Origin: Blastococcus carthaginiensis
GTDB taxonomy: Bacteria; Actinomycetota; Actinomycetes; Mycobacteriales; Geodermatophilaceae
Assembly: GCF_030731085.1 (NCBI RefSeq)
Contig: NZ_JASNFN010000011.1
Location: 124,001-188,000 of the forward strand
Length of the DNA stretch: 64,000 bases
Direction of reading: 5' to 3'
Positions 8,991 through 18,161 of this stretch are shown in pieces. The stretch's first letter is position 1, and the number at the start of each line of letters is the position of its first letter. Made by a program: the position numbers and the translations under genes. Below the pieces are notes generated by a model that searched no databases, was not told the origin of the DNA, and saw only the letters and a list, made by a program, of their open reading frames with translations.

Positions 8991-9304
8991 GCCTCCTCCC
9001 CGAGGATCCGCGGCACCCGGAAGCGGTCGTCCTCCGCCGCCGGCGCGCCGTCGAGGACGACGTCGCGGGGCAGGCTGGGCCGGACGGCGTCGGGACGCAT
9101 GACGTTGGTCATCGGCACCGCGTGCGTGGTGGGCGGCACGTCGGCGACATCGGCCTTGCCGACCTGCGCGACGGCGTCCAGCACGGCGGCGAGCTGGCCG
9201 GCGAAGAGGTCCAGCTCCTCGTCGCTCACCGCGAGCCGGGACAGGTGCGCCAGGTGGGCCACCTCGTCGCGGGTCAGTTGGCCCTTCGGGGAGGGGGTGC
9301 TCAT
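8987..9304 (-). CDS. gatC: Asp-tRNA(Asn)/Glu-tRNA(Gln) amidotransferase subunit C
   Basis: Small scaffolding subunit (105 residues) that clamps GatA to GatB. The family pattern is clear: LTRDEVAHLAHLSRLAVSDE, then a helix with LDAVAQVGKADVADVPPTTH, then MRPDAVRPSLPRDVVL and a tail of the FRVPRIL type. The frame can be extended upstream to 9322, but the ATG at 9304 gives the usual N-terminus. It is first in gatCAB. A 170-bp divergent gap separates it from the ACT-domain gene and should hold both promoters. Confidence 0.93.
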   Translation of the reverse strand: MSTPSPKGQLTRDEVAHLAHLSRLAVSDEELDLFAGQLAAVLDAVAQVGKADVADVPPTTHAVPMTNVMRPDAVRPSLPRDVVLDGAPAAEDDRFRVPRILGEEA

Positions 9305-9474
9305 GCTGCGGTGGAACTCCACTTCGGCAGTGCCCGGCGGCCCGCTCTCGGCCCGGGACGTGACCGGGTCACTGTACGTGGAGGCCTCCCGGCCCTGGTC
9401 AGCGTGAGAGGCTCACCCCGACCGCGATCGACGGAGATCGGCCCGAACCGGCGAGCACGCCCCTCGGAGGAACC

Positions 9475-10149
9475 GTGTCCTATCTCCTGCGCCTGGTCCT
9501 GCCCGACCGGCCGGGCATCCTCGGCGCCGTCGCCACGGCGCTCGGCACCGCGGGCATCGACATCGTCTCGCTGGACGTGCTCGAGCGCGGCAACGGCATC
9601 GCGGTGGACGACGTCGTCGTGGACCTGCCCGGCGACCGGTTGCCCGACAGCCTGATCACCGTCGCCCAGGCCGTGCCCGGGGTGCAGGTGGAGTCGCTGC
9701 GCCCTTTCGCCGGCCCGCTGGACACCCACCGGGAGCTGGACCTGCTGGACGCGCTGGCCCGCGGTGACCGCCCGCCGACCGTGCTGCTGACCAGGTCGCT
9801 GCCGCGGGTCTTCCACAGCGGGTGGGCGGTGGTCCTCGACGACGCGGGGCAGCCGGCCCCGCTGGACGAGGGTGCGGTGCTCGCCGCGTCGGAGGCCGCG
9901 CCCTCCTTCCCCGGCCTGACCCTGCCGTGGCTCCCGCTGACGGGGCCGCGGCTGCTGCCCAGCGACGGGCCGTGGCTGCCCGAGCGGTGGCAGGAGATGG
10001 CCATCGAGATGATGGCGGTGCCCTACGGGGCCGGCCGCGCGATCGTGCTGGGTCGTTCCGGCGGGCCGGCCTTCCGCCGGTCGGAGCTGCTCCGGCTGGC
10101 GCACGTCACCGGCATCGCGACGACGGTGGCCCACCTCCCGCCCGCCTGA
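9475..10149 (+). CDS. ACT-domain protein (Rv3013-like)
   Basis: A 224-residue cytoplasmic protein. Residues about 1-80 form an ACT domain (LRLVLPDRPGILGAVATALG, then GIDIVSLDVLERG), a fold that binds amino acids or similar small ligands and regulates an attached or partner protein. The C-terminal 130 residues match no fold I can name and contain an alternation of strands and a LTLPWLPLTGPRL segment. The GTG start is preceded by a good GGAGG at 9466-9470. The position between gatC and ligA is the same as in M. tuberculosis, which suggests vertical inheritance. Confidence 0.78.
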   Translation: MSYLLRLVLPDRPGILGAVATALGTAGIDIVSLDVLERGNGIAVDDVVVDLPGDRLPDSLITVAQAVPGVQVESLRPFAGPLDTHRELDLLDALARGDRPPTVLLTRSLPRVFHSGWAVVLDDAGQPAPLDEGAVLAASEAAPSFPGLTLPWLPLTGPRLLPSDGPWLPERWQEMAIEMMAVPYGAGRAIVLGRSGGPAFRRSELLRLAHVTGIATTVAHLPPA

Positions 10150-10161
10150 CGCCGTCGTTCC

Positions 10162-10249
10162 CCGGAGCGCCGGCTCCCACCGCTGCGACGCCTGCGGCCT
10201 CCTCGTCCGGAGCGCCGACTCCCACCGCAGCGACGCCCTGGGCTCCTCT
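10162..10249 (+). repeat. Two imperfect direct repeats of about 43 bp
   Basis: CCGGAGCGCCGGCTCCCACC (from 10162) recurs as CCGGAGCGCCGACTCCCACC (from 10207), and both copies continue with a similar GC-rich tail ending in CTCCT. They fill the first third of the 269-bp gap between the ACT-domain gene and the DUF222 gene; nothing coding was found in that gap. Confidence 0.55.
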
Positions 10250-10410
10250 CCGGAGGTCGCGCCGTCCCCCGCGTCCCGTGTGCACCGACGTCACCCGGGC
10301 CGCCCGGGTCTCCGTGCCCGGCCCGCGTGCCGTGCCCACTGCGGCCAGGCCGACCACCCGGCCTTCTGGCCTGCGCGAACGCGTCCACAGCTCTTGCGTT
10401 CGATCATCGT

Positions 10411-10426
10411 TCGAACATATGATCGA
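10411..10426 (+). promoter_or_regulatory. SOS-box-like (LexA) palindrome over the DUF222 start
   Basis: TCGAACATATGATCGA differs by one base from a perfect TCGAAC-N4-GTTCGA palindrome, the actinobacterial LexA box. The first possible ATG of the DUF222 gene is the ATG inside the box. 13E12-type genes of mycobacteria are known to include LexA-controlled members, so damage induction of this gene is a reasonable inference. Confidence 0.65.
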
Positions 10427-12575
10427 GCGCATGGCGCAGGTGGCGGCACGGGAAGCGGCGGAGTCCGCATCCGACCCCGCCGCGTCGGGCACGTCGTCGA
10501 ACTCCGCAGCCGCTGCACCGCCGGCGGGGTGGGCCACCGGCCCGCTCGGGATCGTGCAGGCAGCCGACCGCGAGATCGCCCGTCAGACCGCCGTCCGCGC
10601 ACGTGCGGTGGCCGAGTTCGCCGCCGCCCGTCCCGCGTCGGCCGACCGGCCGGCCGGGCAGCCGGGGGCGATGAGCGAGGCTCGTCGCGCCGCCCGGCCG
10701 GAGGTGCTGGCCGACGTCAGCGAGTGGGCGGTGCAGGAGCTCGTCGTGGCGCTGTCCCTCTCCGCCCAGGCCGCCGAGCAGCTGCTCACCCGGTCCCTCA
10801 CGCTGGTGCACCGGCTCCCGGCGACGTTGGCCGCACTGGAGCGCGGGGAGCTCCACCCGGGGCACCTCTGGCCGATGCTCGAGCGGGTGGCGCCCATCGC
10901 CGACGCGGCGAAGCGGGCCGCCGTGGAGCGCGACCTGCTCGCATGGACGTCCGGCCGGGTGACCACCCCGGCGCAGCTCGGCGCCAAGGCGCGCCGGCTC
11001 GGCCTGGCCCGCGATGCGCGCGACGTGGCCGCCCGGCTCGCGGCGTCGCTGCGCGAGCGAGGGGTCTCCGTCCGGTCCGATCGGCGCGAGGGCATGGCTG
11101 CCTTCGGCGCACTCCTCACGGTGCCCGAGGCGCAGGCGCTGCTCGATGCGCTCGGCCGGTACGTCGACGCGCTCGACGAGCCGGACGACTCCCGCACCCG
11201 CGGTCAGAAGATGGCCGACTGCCTGCTCGACCTGGTGCTGCAGCCGGAGGAGAACGACCTCCCCGCCGTGCAGGCGCAGCTGACCGTGGTGGCCGGTGTG
11301 CGGGCCCTGCTCGGTGGCGACCAGCCCGGCGAGATCGGCGGCGAGCCCGTGCCGGCCGAGGTCGTCCGCACCCTCGCCCGCGCCTTGGGCCTGCTGCCCG
11401 GGGCGGCGCCGGATCCCGGCGAGGCCAGCACCACGAGCGCGCCCACTGCCGCTGACTCGCCGACGGAGAACAGCCCGGTCGATGCCTGGCCGGAGGACGC
11501 CCGCGGCGCCGACGCACGGCCCGATGACGACTGCCCCACCGATTGCTGGCCGCTCCGCACCTGGCCTGCGGAGTGGCGGGAGGCCGACGAGCGGTGGTGG
11601 GCGGAGGTCGAGGCCCGCGCCCACCGGGGTGAGTGGGGCGGCGCGGACTACACCCCGGAGGACGAGCTGCTCCGGCGGTGGGCCGAGGAGGCCAGCATCG
11701 CGGCCTGGCTCGACGCCGCAGGGGCGTTCGCCGACCCGGTGCCGGACCCGGGACCGGAAGAGGTCGCCGATCCGGGCCCCGAACCGCAACGGAACCGCGA
11801 GACCGGCCCCGATGCCGAATCAACGGCGGGCGACGGCAACAGCAGCGGCGCCTCTCGATGGGCCACCGCACATGCGTCGCTGCAGGCTGCCGCGGACGCC
11901 CTGCTCGGGCTGGATCGGGCGATCGGTCACGCCCGTCGGGCGGTGGCCGACGCCCAGCGCGCCGACCGCGCGGACGAGAGCACCTGGCTGCGCAGCGCCG
12001 CCGGCCGGGTCACCGGTGCCCCGAGCGACCTGGAGGCGTGCGCCGCGGCCGAGGAGACCTGCCGGGCAGCCCTGGCCGCGCTGCTCGACGCCGGCGGCGG
12101 CGGGACGCTCGTCGACCGGCCACGGATCGCGGTGGTCGACGAGCTCACCGGCGCGCTGCTCGCACTCACCGACAGCCGTGAGCTCCGCCGCCTGGCCCAC
12201 TGCGACGACGCCACCTGCCGCCGCGCGCCGGCCCGGTGCACGCACGACCTCACCGGCCGTCCGGGGCTGGGCCCACCCGGCCCGACCGACGGGTACCGTC
12301 CCGGCGCCGCGCTGGACCGTTACCTCCGTGCCCGCGACCGTCGCTGCCGCTTCCCCGGCTGCCGCCGGCGCGTGCCGCTCGGCGGGGAGCTCGACCACGA
12401 CCGCCCCTGGCCCGAGGGGCCGACCAGCACGGAGAACCTCACCGGCTTCTGCACCGGCCACCACCGGGGCAAGCACCAGGCGCCGGGCTGGCAGTACGAG
12501 CTGGCGTCCGACGGGCGGCTGACCGTCACCACCCCGACCGGCCTGACCGCGACGACCACTCCCCCGTCCTTCTGA
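10419..12575 (+). CDS. DUF222 / HNH endonuclease (13E12 repeat family)
   Basis: A 718-residue member of the actinobacterial 13E12 family. The N-terminal two thirds contain the DUF222 helical region (VQELVVALSLSAQAAEQLLT, HRLPATLAALERGELHPGHL) and are interrupted by an acidic Pro/Asp-rich stretch of about 120 residues. The C-terminus holds an HNH nuclease (CRFPGCRRRVPLGGELDHDR, then NLTGFCTGHHRGKHQ) with the zinc Cys and catalytic His visible. Family members are multicopy and thought to be mobile or damage-related; their role is not settled. ATGs at 10419 and 10431 are both possible; the first lies inside the SOS-like box. It stands between two genes (ACT, ligA) that are close neighbours in other actinobacteria, which suggests insertion. 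Confidence 0.88.
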   Translation: MIERMAQVAAREAAESASDPAASGTSSNSAAAAPPAGWATGPLGIVQAADREIARQTAVRARAVAEFAAARPASADRPAGQPGAMSEARRAARPEVLADVSEWAVQELVVALSLSAQAAEQLLTRSLTLVHRLPATLAALERGELHPGHLWPMLERVAPIADAAKRAAVERDLLAWTSGRVTTPAQLGAKARRLGLARDARDVAARLAASLRERGVSVRSDRREGMAAFGALLTVPEAQALLDALGRYVDALDEPDDSRTRGQKMADCLLDLVLQPEENDLPAVQAQLTVVAGVRALLGGDQPGEIGGEPVPAEVVRTLARALGLLPGAAPDPGEASTTSAPTAADSPTENSPVDAWPEDARGADARPDDDCPTDCWPLRTWPAEWREADERWWAEVEARAHRGEWGGADYTPEDELLRRWAEEASIAAWLDAAGAFADPVPDPGPEEVADPGPEPQRNRETGPDAESTAGDGNSSGASRWATAHASLQAAADALLGLDRAIGHARRAVADAQRADRADESTWLRSAAGRVTGAPSDLEACAAAEETCRAALAALLDAGGGGTLVDRPRIAVVDELTGALLALTDSRELRRLAHCDDATCRRAPARCTHDLTGRPGLGPPGPTDGYRPGAALDRYLRARDRRCRFPGCRRRVPLGGELDHDRPWPEGPTSTENLTGFCTGHHRGKHQAPGWQYELASDGRLTVTTPTGLTATTTPPSF

Positions 12576-12636
12576 CCCGATGACCGATGGCGCGGCCGAC
12601 GGCAGGGCGCCACGATGCGGGCGCGGTCGCCGAGGG

Positions 12637-14778
12637 CTACTGCTCGCTGCCGTCGCCGATGGTCGCGACCTCGCGGGCGGCATCCGGGCCCTGGTGGAGC
12701 AGCACGCGGAAGCCGTCGTCGTCGAGGATCGGCGCCTTCACCTGGACGGCCTTGTCGTACTTGCTGCCGGGGTCGGCGCCCACCACCACGAAGCCGGTCT
12801 TCCTCGACACCGACCCGGTCACCTTGCCGCCGCGTTCCTGGATCGCCGCGACCGCCTGGTCGCGGCTGAGGTCGCGCAGCGAACCGGTGACGACGACGGT
12901 GACGCCGGTGAGGGGACCGGGCGGCGCGTCCTCGGCCGCGTCGGCCATCCGCACGCCGGCCTGCCGCCACTTCTCCACGACGTCGCAGTGCCAGTCGACG
13001 GCGAACCAGTCGCGCACGGACCGCGCGATCGTCGGACCGACCCCGTCGGCGGCGGCCAGCTCCTCCTCCGTCGCGGCCATGATCCGGTCCATCGAGCGGA
13101 AGTCACGGGCCAGCGCCTGCGCGGCGGTGGGGCCCACGTGCCGGATGGACAGCGCCACGAGCACCCGCCACAGCGGTACGTCGCGGCGGGCCTGCAGGTT
13201 GGTGAGCAGCTTGGCGCCGTTGGCCGACAGCGTGCCGTTCTTGCGCGTGAAGAACGCCGAGCGTTGCAGCTGCTCCTCGTCCAGGAAGAATAGATCGCCC
13301 TCGTCGGTGAGCAGCCGGCTCTGCAGCAGCGCGACCGCCGCCTCGTAACCGAGGTTCTCGATGTCGAACGCCCCGCGCCCGGCCACGTGGAAGACCCGCT
13401 CCCGCAACTGCGCCGGGCAGGACCGCGCATTGGGGCAGCGGATGTCGGCGTCGCCCTCCTTCTCCGGCCGGAGCTCGGTGCCGCACTCGGGGCAGTGGGT
13501 CGGCATGACGAACTCGCGCTCGTCACCCGTCCGGGCCGCGACCACCGGGCCGAGCACCTCGGGGATCACGTCGCCCGCCTTCCGGATGACGACGGTGTCG
13601 CCGATCAGCACGCCCTTCCGCTTCACCTCGCTCGCGTTGTGCAGCGTGGCCAGCTGCACGGTGGAGCCGGCCACCTTCACCGGCTCCATGAACGCGAACG
13701 GCGTCACCCGCCCGGTGCGCCCCACGTTGACCCGGATGTCGACGAGCTTCGTCGTCGCCTCCTCCGGCGGGTACTTGAACGCGATCGCCCAGCGCGGCGC
13801 CCGGGACGTCGAGCCCAGCCGCCGCTGCAGCGCCACCTGGTCGACCTTGACGACCACGCCGTCGATCTCGTGCTCCACGGAGTGGCGCTGCTCGCGGTAG
13901 CGCTCGATGTAGGCCCACACGCCCTCGAGGTCGGCCACGACCTCGAAGCGGTCGCTCACCGGCAGGCCGAGCGCCCGCAGCCCCTCGTACGCGGCCGACT
14001 GGCGCTCCGGCTCGAACCCGGTGCGGGCGCCCAGGCCGTGGACCACCAGCCGCAACGGCCGGGACGCGGTGACCTTCGGGTCCTTCTGGCGCAGCGAGCC
14101 GGCCGCGGCGTTGCGCGGGTTGGCGAACGGCGGCCGCCCCTGCTCCACCATGGCCGCGTTGACGTCGGCGAACGCCGCCACCGGGAAGTAGATCTCGCCG
14201 CGGACCTCGAGCAGCTCGGGCACGTCCTCGCCGGTGAGCTGCTGGGGGACGTCGCGCATCGTGCGGACGTTCGCGGTGACGTCCTCCCCCGTCACGCCGT
14301 CGCCCCGGGTGGCGGCGCGGACCAGGCGGCCCTTCTCGTAGACCAGGTCCACGGCCACACCGTCGACCTTCAGCTCGCAGAGGTAGCTGCCCCCTGCCGC
14401 CCCCTCCCGCTCGACCCGCGCCGCCCAGGCCGACAGCTCGTCGCTGCTAAAGGCGTTGTCGAGGCTCTGCATCCGCTCCAGGTGCTGCACCGGCGCGAAG
14501 GTGGCGGTGAAGCCGCCGTTGACCTTCTGGCTGGGCGAATCGGGCGTGACCAGCGCCGGGTGCGCGGCCTCGATCGCCTTCAGCTCCCCCATGAGCTCGT
14601 CGTACTGGCCGTCGCTGATCAGCGGCTCGTCGCGCACGTAGTAGGCGAACGCGTTCCGGTCCAGCTCCTCGGAGAGGTCGCGGTGCCGGGTGCGCACGTC
14701 GTCGGGGACCTCGGTGAGGTCCTCGCGGTCGGCCACCGGGGTGACGGACGGTTCGACGAGGTCGGCGTCGGTGCTCAC
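12637..14778 (-). CDS. ligA: NAD-dependent DNA ligase
   Basis: Essential replicative ligase that seals nicks with NAD+. The product has 713 residues, with domains in the standard order: the Ia domain (YYVRDEPLISDGQYDELMGE), the adenylation domain with catalytic Lys137 in CELKVDG, the OB fold, a four-Cys zinc finger (CPECGTEL, then CPNARSCPAQL), the HhH domain (IRHVGPTAAQALA) and a C-terminal BRCT domain (GVTVVVTGSL). The GTG at 14778 was chosen because a TACCGT box lies six bases before it. It is 64 bp downstream of the MetE-like gene on the same strand and may share its transcript. Confidence 0.97.
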   Translation of the reverse strand: MSTDADLVEPSVTPVADREDLTEVPDDVRTRHRDLSEELDRNAFAYYVRDEPLISDGQYDELMGELKAIEAAHPALVTPDSPSQKVNGGFTATFAPVQHLERMQSLDNAFSSDELSAWAARVEREGAAGGSYLCELKVDGVAVDLVYEKGRLVRAATRGDGVTGEDVTANVRTMRDVPQQLTGEDVPELLEVRGEIYFPVAAFADVNAAMVEQGRPPFANPRNAAAGSLRQKDPKVTASRPLRLVVHGLGARTGFEPERQSAAYEGLRALGLPVSDRFEVVADLEGVWAYIERYREQRHSVEHEIDGVVVKVDQVALQRRLGSTSRAPRWAIAFKYPPEEATTKLVDIRVNVGRTGRVTPFAFMEPVKVAGSTVQLATLHNASEVKRKGVLIGDTVVIRKAGDVIPEVLGPVVAARTGDEREFVMPTHCPECGTELRPEKEGDADIRCPNARSCPAQLRERVFHVAGRGAFDIENLGYEAAVALLQSRLLTDEGDLFFLDEEQLQRSAFFTRKNGTLSANGAKLLTNLQARRDVPLWRVLVALSIRHVGPTAAQALARDFRSMDRIMAATEEELAAADGVGPTIARSVRDWFAVDWHCDVVEKWRQAGVRMADAAEDAPPGPLTGVTVVVTGSLRDLSRDQAVAAIQERGGKVTGSVSRKTGFVVVGADPGSKYDKAVQVKAPILDDDGFRVLLHQGPDAAREVATIGDGSEQ

Positions 14779-14784
14779 GGTCGA

Positions 14785-14790
14785 ACGGTA
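14785..14790 (-). promoter_or_regulatory. Leaderless-type -10 box of ligA
   Basis: On the minus strand TACCGT is followed by six bases and the GTG start of ligA at 14778. The same minus-strand transcript could also come from the iscS-mnmA operon. Confidence 0.45.
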
Positions 14791-14842
14791 TCCGGCGGGT
14801 ACGACGGTCAACCGGGGCTCACCCGCTCGGTGGCCCGGACCG

Positions 14843-15853
14843 TCAGCCGGGGAGCAGGTACTTCGCGGCCTCGCGCACCTGGCGCATCGCGGCGCGGGCG
14901 TAGGACGGCGAGGCCCCGGCCAGGCCGCAGGCGGGGGTGAGGGTCACCGCGTCCGGCAGCCGGTCGGCGGCGAAGCCGAGCTCGCGCCACCACGCCTGCA
15001 CGCGCGTCGCCGTCGCCTTCGGCGCCGGCAGCGCGGCGTCGATACCCGGGACGACGCCGGGCAGCAGCTGAACGCCCGCGTCCACCGCCTCCCCCACCGC
15101 GTCGAGGTCCTGCACCAGGCCCAGGTCGAACGAGAGCCCGGCCGCACCGGCGGCGCGGAACAGCCCCAGCGGCATCCGCGGCGCGCAGCAGTGCACGACC
15201 ACGGGGCCGGGCAGCGCCCGCACGACGGCGGCCAGCTCCTGCTCGACGACGTCCTCGGCGACCGCCGGCAGCTTCCCGAACCCGCTGGCGGTCGGCAGCG
15301 CGCCCTGGAGGATGGCGGGCACCGACGGCTCGTCGAGCTGCACCACGATCCGCGCACCGGGCACCCGGGCCTGCACGGCCGCCACGTGCGCGGCGAGCCC
15401 CTCGGCCAGCGACTGGCCCAGGTCGCGGCGGGCGCCCGGGTCCACGACCGCGCGGTCGCCGCGGGTGCGCTCGAGCCCCGCGGCGAGGGTCCACGGCCCG
15501 GCAACCTGCACCTTGAACGGTCCGGTCCAGTCCCCGGCGATGTCGTGCAGGGCGTCGAGGTCGCGGGCGAGGAACTCCTCGGCCCGCTGCTGGTCGATCC
15601 CGGGCCGCGGGACGAGCCGCCAGCCCGCGGGGGTCAGGTCGACGGCGAGGTCGACGAGCAGAGCGGCGGTGCGCCCGAGCATGTCGGCGCCGGCACCCCG
15701 ACCGGGCAGCTCGGGGAGGTGCGCGAAGCCCGGCAGCTCGCCGACCACGGTGCGCACCGCTTCGGCCGGGTCGCTGCCCGGCAGGGAGCCCACCCCGCAG
15801 GCCGGACCCCAGGGCGCCCCGGCCGGCTCCGGCCCGTCGACGGGGGCGCTCAC
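14843..15853 (-). CDS. Methionine synthase MetE C-terminal domain-like protein (Rv3015c-like)
   Basis: A 336-residue cytoplasmic protein that resembles the catalytic C-terminal barrel of cobalamin-independent methionine synthase. It begins with GVGSLPGSDPAEAVR and carries zinc-type residues in VVVHCCAPR and LTPACGLAG, with VVQLDEPSV in between. The folate-binding N-terminal half of true MetE is absent, so it may use another methyl donor; the exact reaction is unknown. It starts at a GTG that overlaps the mnmA stop (GTGA). The same pairing with ligA is found in M. tuberculosis. Confidence 0.8.
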   Translation of the reverse strand: MSAPVDGPEPAGAPWGPACGVGSLPGSDPAEAVRTVVGELPGFAHLPELPGRGAGADMLGRTAALLVDLAVDLTPAGWRLVPRPGIDQQRAEEFLARDLDALHDIAGDWTGPFKVQVAGPWTLAAGLERTRGDRAVVDPGARRDLGQSLAEGLAAHVAAVQARVPGARIVVQLDEPSVPAILQGALPTASGFGKLPAVAEDVVEQELAAVVRALPGPVVVHCCAPRMPLGLFRAAGAAGLSFDLGLVQDLDAVGEAVDAGVQLLPGVVPGIDAALPAPKATATRVQAWWRELGFAADRLPDAVTLTPACGLAGASPSYARAAMRQVREAAKYLLPG

Positions 15854-16959
15854 GCCGACGGCCCCGGGCCGGTCGTCGCGGCGCGGTCACCGGTGGACCG
15901 GATCGCGGCCTGGCCGAGGACCCGGTCACCGCGCTCGGGATCCGGCTCGTACAGCACCGCGGACTGCCCGGCGGCCACCCCGCGCTGCTGCTCGTCGAGC
16001 AGGATCTGCAGCCCGTCGGCGTCGTTCCCGGTCACCTCGCACAGCACGGGGACGCCGTGCGCGCGCAGCTGCACCTCCGCCCGGAACGGCAGCTCCGGCG
16101 GCGCCCCGGTCCACGTGGGGGCGGCGGTGACGATGCGGCCCACCCCGGCGAGGTCGGCGGTACCGATGGTCACCGTGCGGGTCACCGGCTCGATGCCCAG
16201 CACGTAGCGCGGCCGCGAGTCGCCGGCGGTGACCCCGAGCCCGCGCCGCTGGCCGACGGTGAACCCGTAGGCGCCCGCGTGCTCCCCCACCGTCGCGCCG
16301 GTGGCGGCGTCGACCACCGGGCCCGGCTGCTCGCCCAGCCGGCGGGCCAGGAAGCCGCGGGTGTCGCCGTCGGGGATGAAGCAGATGTCGTGCGAGTCGG
16401 CCTTGGTGGCCACGGCGAAACCGCGTTCGGCGGCGATCTCCCGCACCCGGTCCTTGGTCATCCCGCCGAGCGGGAACACCGCCGCCGCCAGCTGCTCGGC
16501 GGTGAGCACCCCGAGCACGTAGGACTGGTCCTTGGCGGCGTCGACCGACCGCCGCAGCTCGCCGTCGGCCAGCCGGGCGTGGTGCCCGGTGACGACGGCG
16601 TCGAAGCCCAGCGCCCGCGCCCGGTCGAGCACCGCGGAGAACTTGATCTTCTCGTTGCAGCGCAGGCAGGGGTTGGGGGTGCGCCCGGCGGCGTACTCGG
16701 CGACGAAGTCGTCGACGACGTCCTCGGTGAACCGCTCGGCCAGGTCCCACACGTAGAAGGGGATGCCGAGCTCGTCCGCCACCCGGCGGGCGTCGTGCGC
16801 GTCCTCGACGCTGCAGCACCCGCGGGCGCCGCTGCGCAACGTCTGCCGGTCCGGGGAGAGCGCCAGGTGCACGCCGGTGACGTCGTGCCCGGCGTCGACG
16901 GCGAGGGCCGCGGCCACGGCGGAGTCCACACCGCCGCTCATCGCGGCGAGGACCCTCAC
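15850..16959 (-). CDS. mnmA: tRNA 2-thiouridine(34) synthase
   Basis: Thiolates wobble uridine in Lys, Glu and Gln tRNAs, using persulfide sulfur from a cysteine desulfurase. The 369 residues start with the PP-loop AAMSGGVDSAVAAALA. The two catalytic cysteines fall at about 98 (TPNPCLRC) and 193 (SHDICFIP). The VTGHHARL and KDQSYVLGVL tRNA-binding motifs and the C-terminal beta-barrel (FTVGQRRGLG, EVQLRAHG) are present. It overlaps both neighbours by 4 nt (GTGA), with iscS directly upstream as the expected sulfur donor. Confidence 0.95.
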   Translation of the reverse strand: MRVLAAMSGGVDSAVAAALAVDAGHDVTGVHLALSPDRQTLRSGARGCCSVEDAHDARRVADELGIPFYVWDLAERFTEDVVDDFVAEYAAGRTPNPCLRCNEKIKFSAVLDRARALGFDAVVTGHHARLADGELRRSVDAAKDQSYVLGVLTAEQLAAAVFPLGGMTKDRVREIAAERGFAVATKADSHDICFIPDGDTRGFLARRLGEQPGPVVDAATGATVGEHAGAYGFTVGQRRGLGVTAGDSRPRYVLGIEPVTRTVTIGTADLAGVGRIVTAAPTWTGAPPELPFRAEVQLRAHGVPVLCEVTGNDADGLQILLDEQQRGVAAGQSAVLYEPDPERGDRVLGQAAIRSTGDRAATTGPGPSA

Positions 16960-18161
16960 CGGCGCCCCGTCCCGGCCCGCCGGGCCCGCTCGACCACCGG
17001 TGCGACGACGTCGAGGAGCGCGTCGACGTCGGCGTCGGTGCTGGTGTGCCCGAGGCTGAACCGCAGCGAGCTGCGGGCCCGGTCGGGGTCGGCGCCGACG
17101 GCCAGCAGCACGTGGCTGGGCCGGGCCACCCCGGCGCTGCACGCCGAGCCGGTCGAGCACTCGATGCCGCGCGCGTCCAGCAGCATGAGCAGCGCATCGC
17201 CCTCGGCGCCGGGGAACGACAGGTGGGCGTTGCCGGGCAGCCGGCCGGGCCCGGAGCGCACGACGTCGTCGAGCGCCGGGCCGTTGAGCTGCGCGTCGGG
17301 CACCTGCTCGGCGACGCCGGCCACCAGCCGGTCGCGCAGCCGCGCCAGCTCGGCGGCCCGCTCGACGCGGCCGCGCACCGCCGCGTCCGCCGCCACCGCC
17401 AGCCCGACGATGGCGGCGACGTCGAGCGTGCCGGAGCGGACGTCGCGCTCCTGGCCGCCGCCGTGCAGCAGGGGGGTGCACTCGGCGTCGCGGCGCAGCA
17501 GGAGCGCACCGGCGCCCATCGGGCCGCCCAGCTTGTGCCCGGTCATGGTGAGGGCGTCGACCCCGCTGGCGCCGAAGTCGACCAGCACCTGCCCGACCGC
17601 CTGCACCGCGTCGGTGTGGAACGGCACGCCGACGTCGTGCGCGGTGGCCGCGAGGGCGGCGACGTCGCTCACCGCACCGATCTCGTTGTTGGCCCACATC
17701 ACGCTGGCGACGGCGACGTCGCTGCCGTCACCGAGCGCCTCGGCGAGCGCGCGCGGGGTCACCCGGCCCGAGGGCTCCACGGCCAGCCAGGTCACCTCGG
17801 CGCCCTCGTGCTTGGCCAGCCACTCGACGCTGTCCAGGACGGCGTGGTGCTCGGCCGGGCTGACGACGATCCGGCGACGGCGGGAGTCCGCCTCGCGCCG
17901 GGCCCAGAACAACCCCTTGACCGCGAGGTTGTCGCTCTCGGTGCCGCCGCCGGTGAACAGCACCTCCGACGGCCGGGCGCCCAGCGCCTCGGCCAGCCGC
18001 TCGCGGGCCTGCTCCGCGGCGCGGCGTGCCGCCCGGCCGCTGGCGTGCAGCGACGAGGCGTTGCCCACGCGACCGAGCTGGCCGGTCATCGCGGCCAGCA
18101 CCTCGGGCAGCATCGGCGTGGTCGCCGCGTGGTCGAGGTAGACCGGTTCCGAGTAGGTCAT
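16956..18161 (-). CDS. iscS: Cysteine desulfurase (IscS/NifS type)
   Basis: PLP enzyme that takes sulfur from cysteine for tRNA thiolation and Fe-S clusters. It has 401 residues: YLDHAATTP at the N-terminus, cofactor contacts in AEHHAVLDSV and VMWANNEIGA, Schiff-base Lys210 in TMTGHKLGGPMG, and the sulfur-carrying Cys (about 342) in CSTGSACSAG. It overlaps the upstream MFS gene (ATGA) and downstream mnmA (GTGA). A TACATT nine bases before the ATG, inside the MFS gene, could act as an internal promoter. Confidence 0.94.
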   Translation of the reverse strand: MTYSEPVYLDHAATTPMLPEVLAAMTGQLGRVGNASSLHASGRAARRAAEQARERLAEALGARPSEVLFTGGGTESDNLAVKGLFWARREADSRRRRIVVSPAEHHAVLDSVEWLAKHEGAEVTWLAVEPSGRVTPRALAEALGDGSDVAVASVMWANNEIGAVSDVAALAATAHDVGVPFHTDAVQAVGQVLVDFGASGVDALTMTGHKLGGPMGAGALLLRRDAECTPLLHGGGQERDVRSGTLDVAAIVGLAVAADAAVRGRVERAAELARLRDRLVAGVAEQVPDAQLNGPALDDVVRSGPGRLPGNAHLSFPGAEGDALLMLLDARGIECSTGSACSAGVARPSHVLLAVGADPDRARSSLRFSLGHTSTDADVDALLDVVAPVVERARRAGTGRR

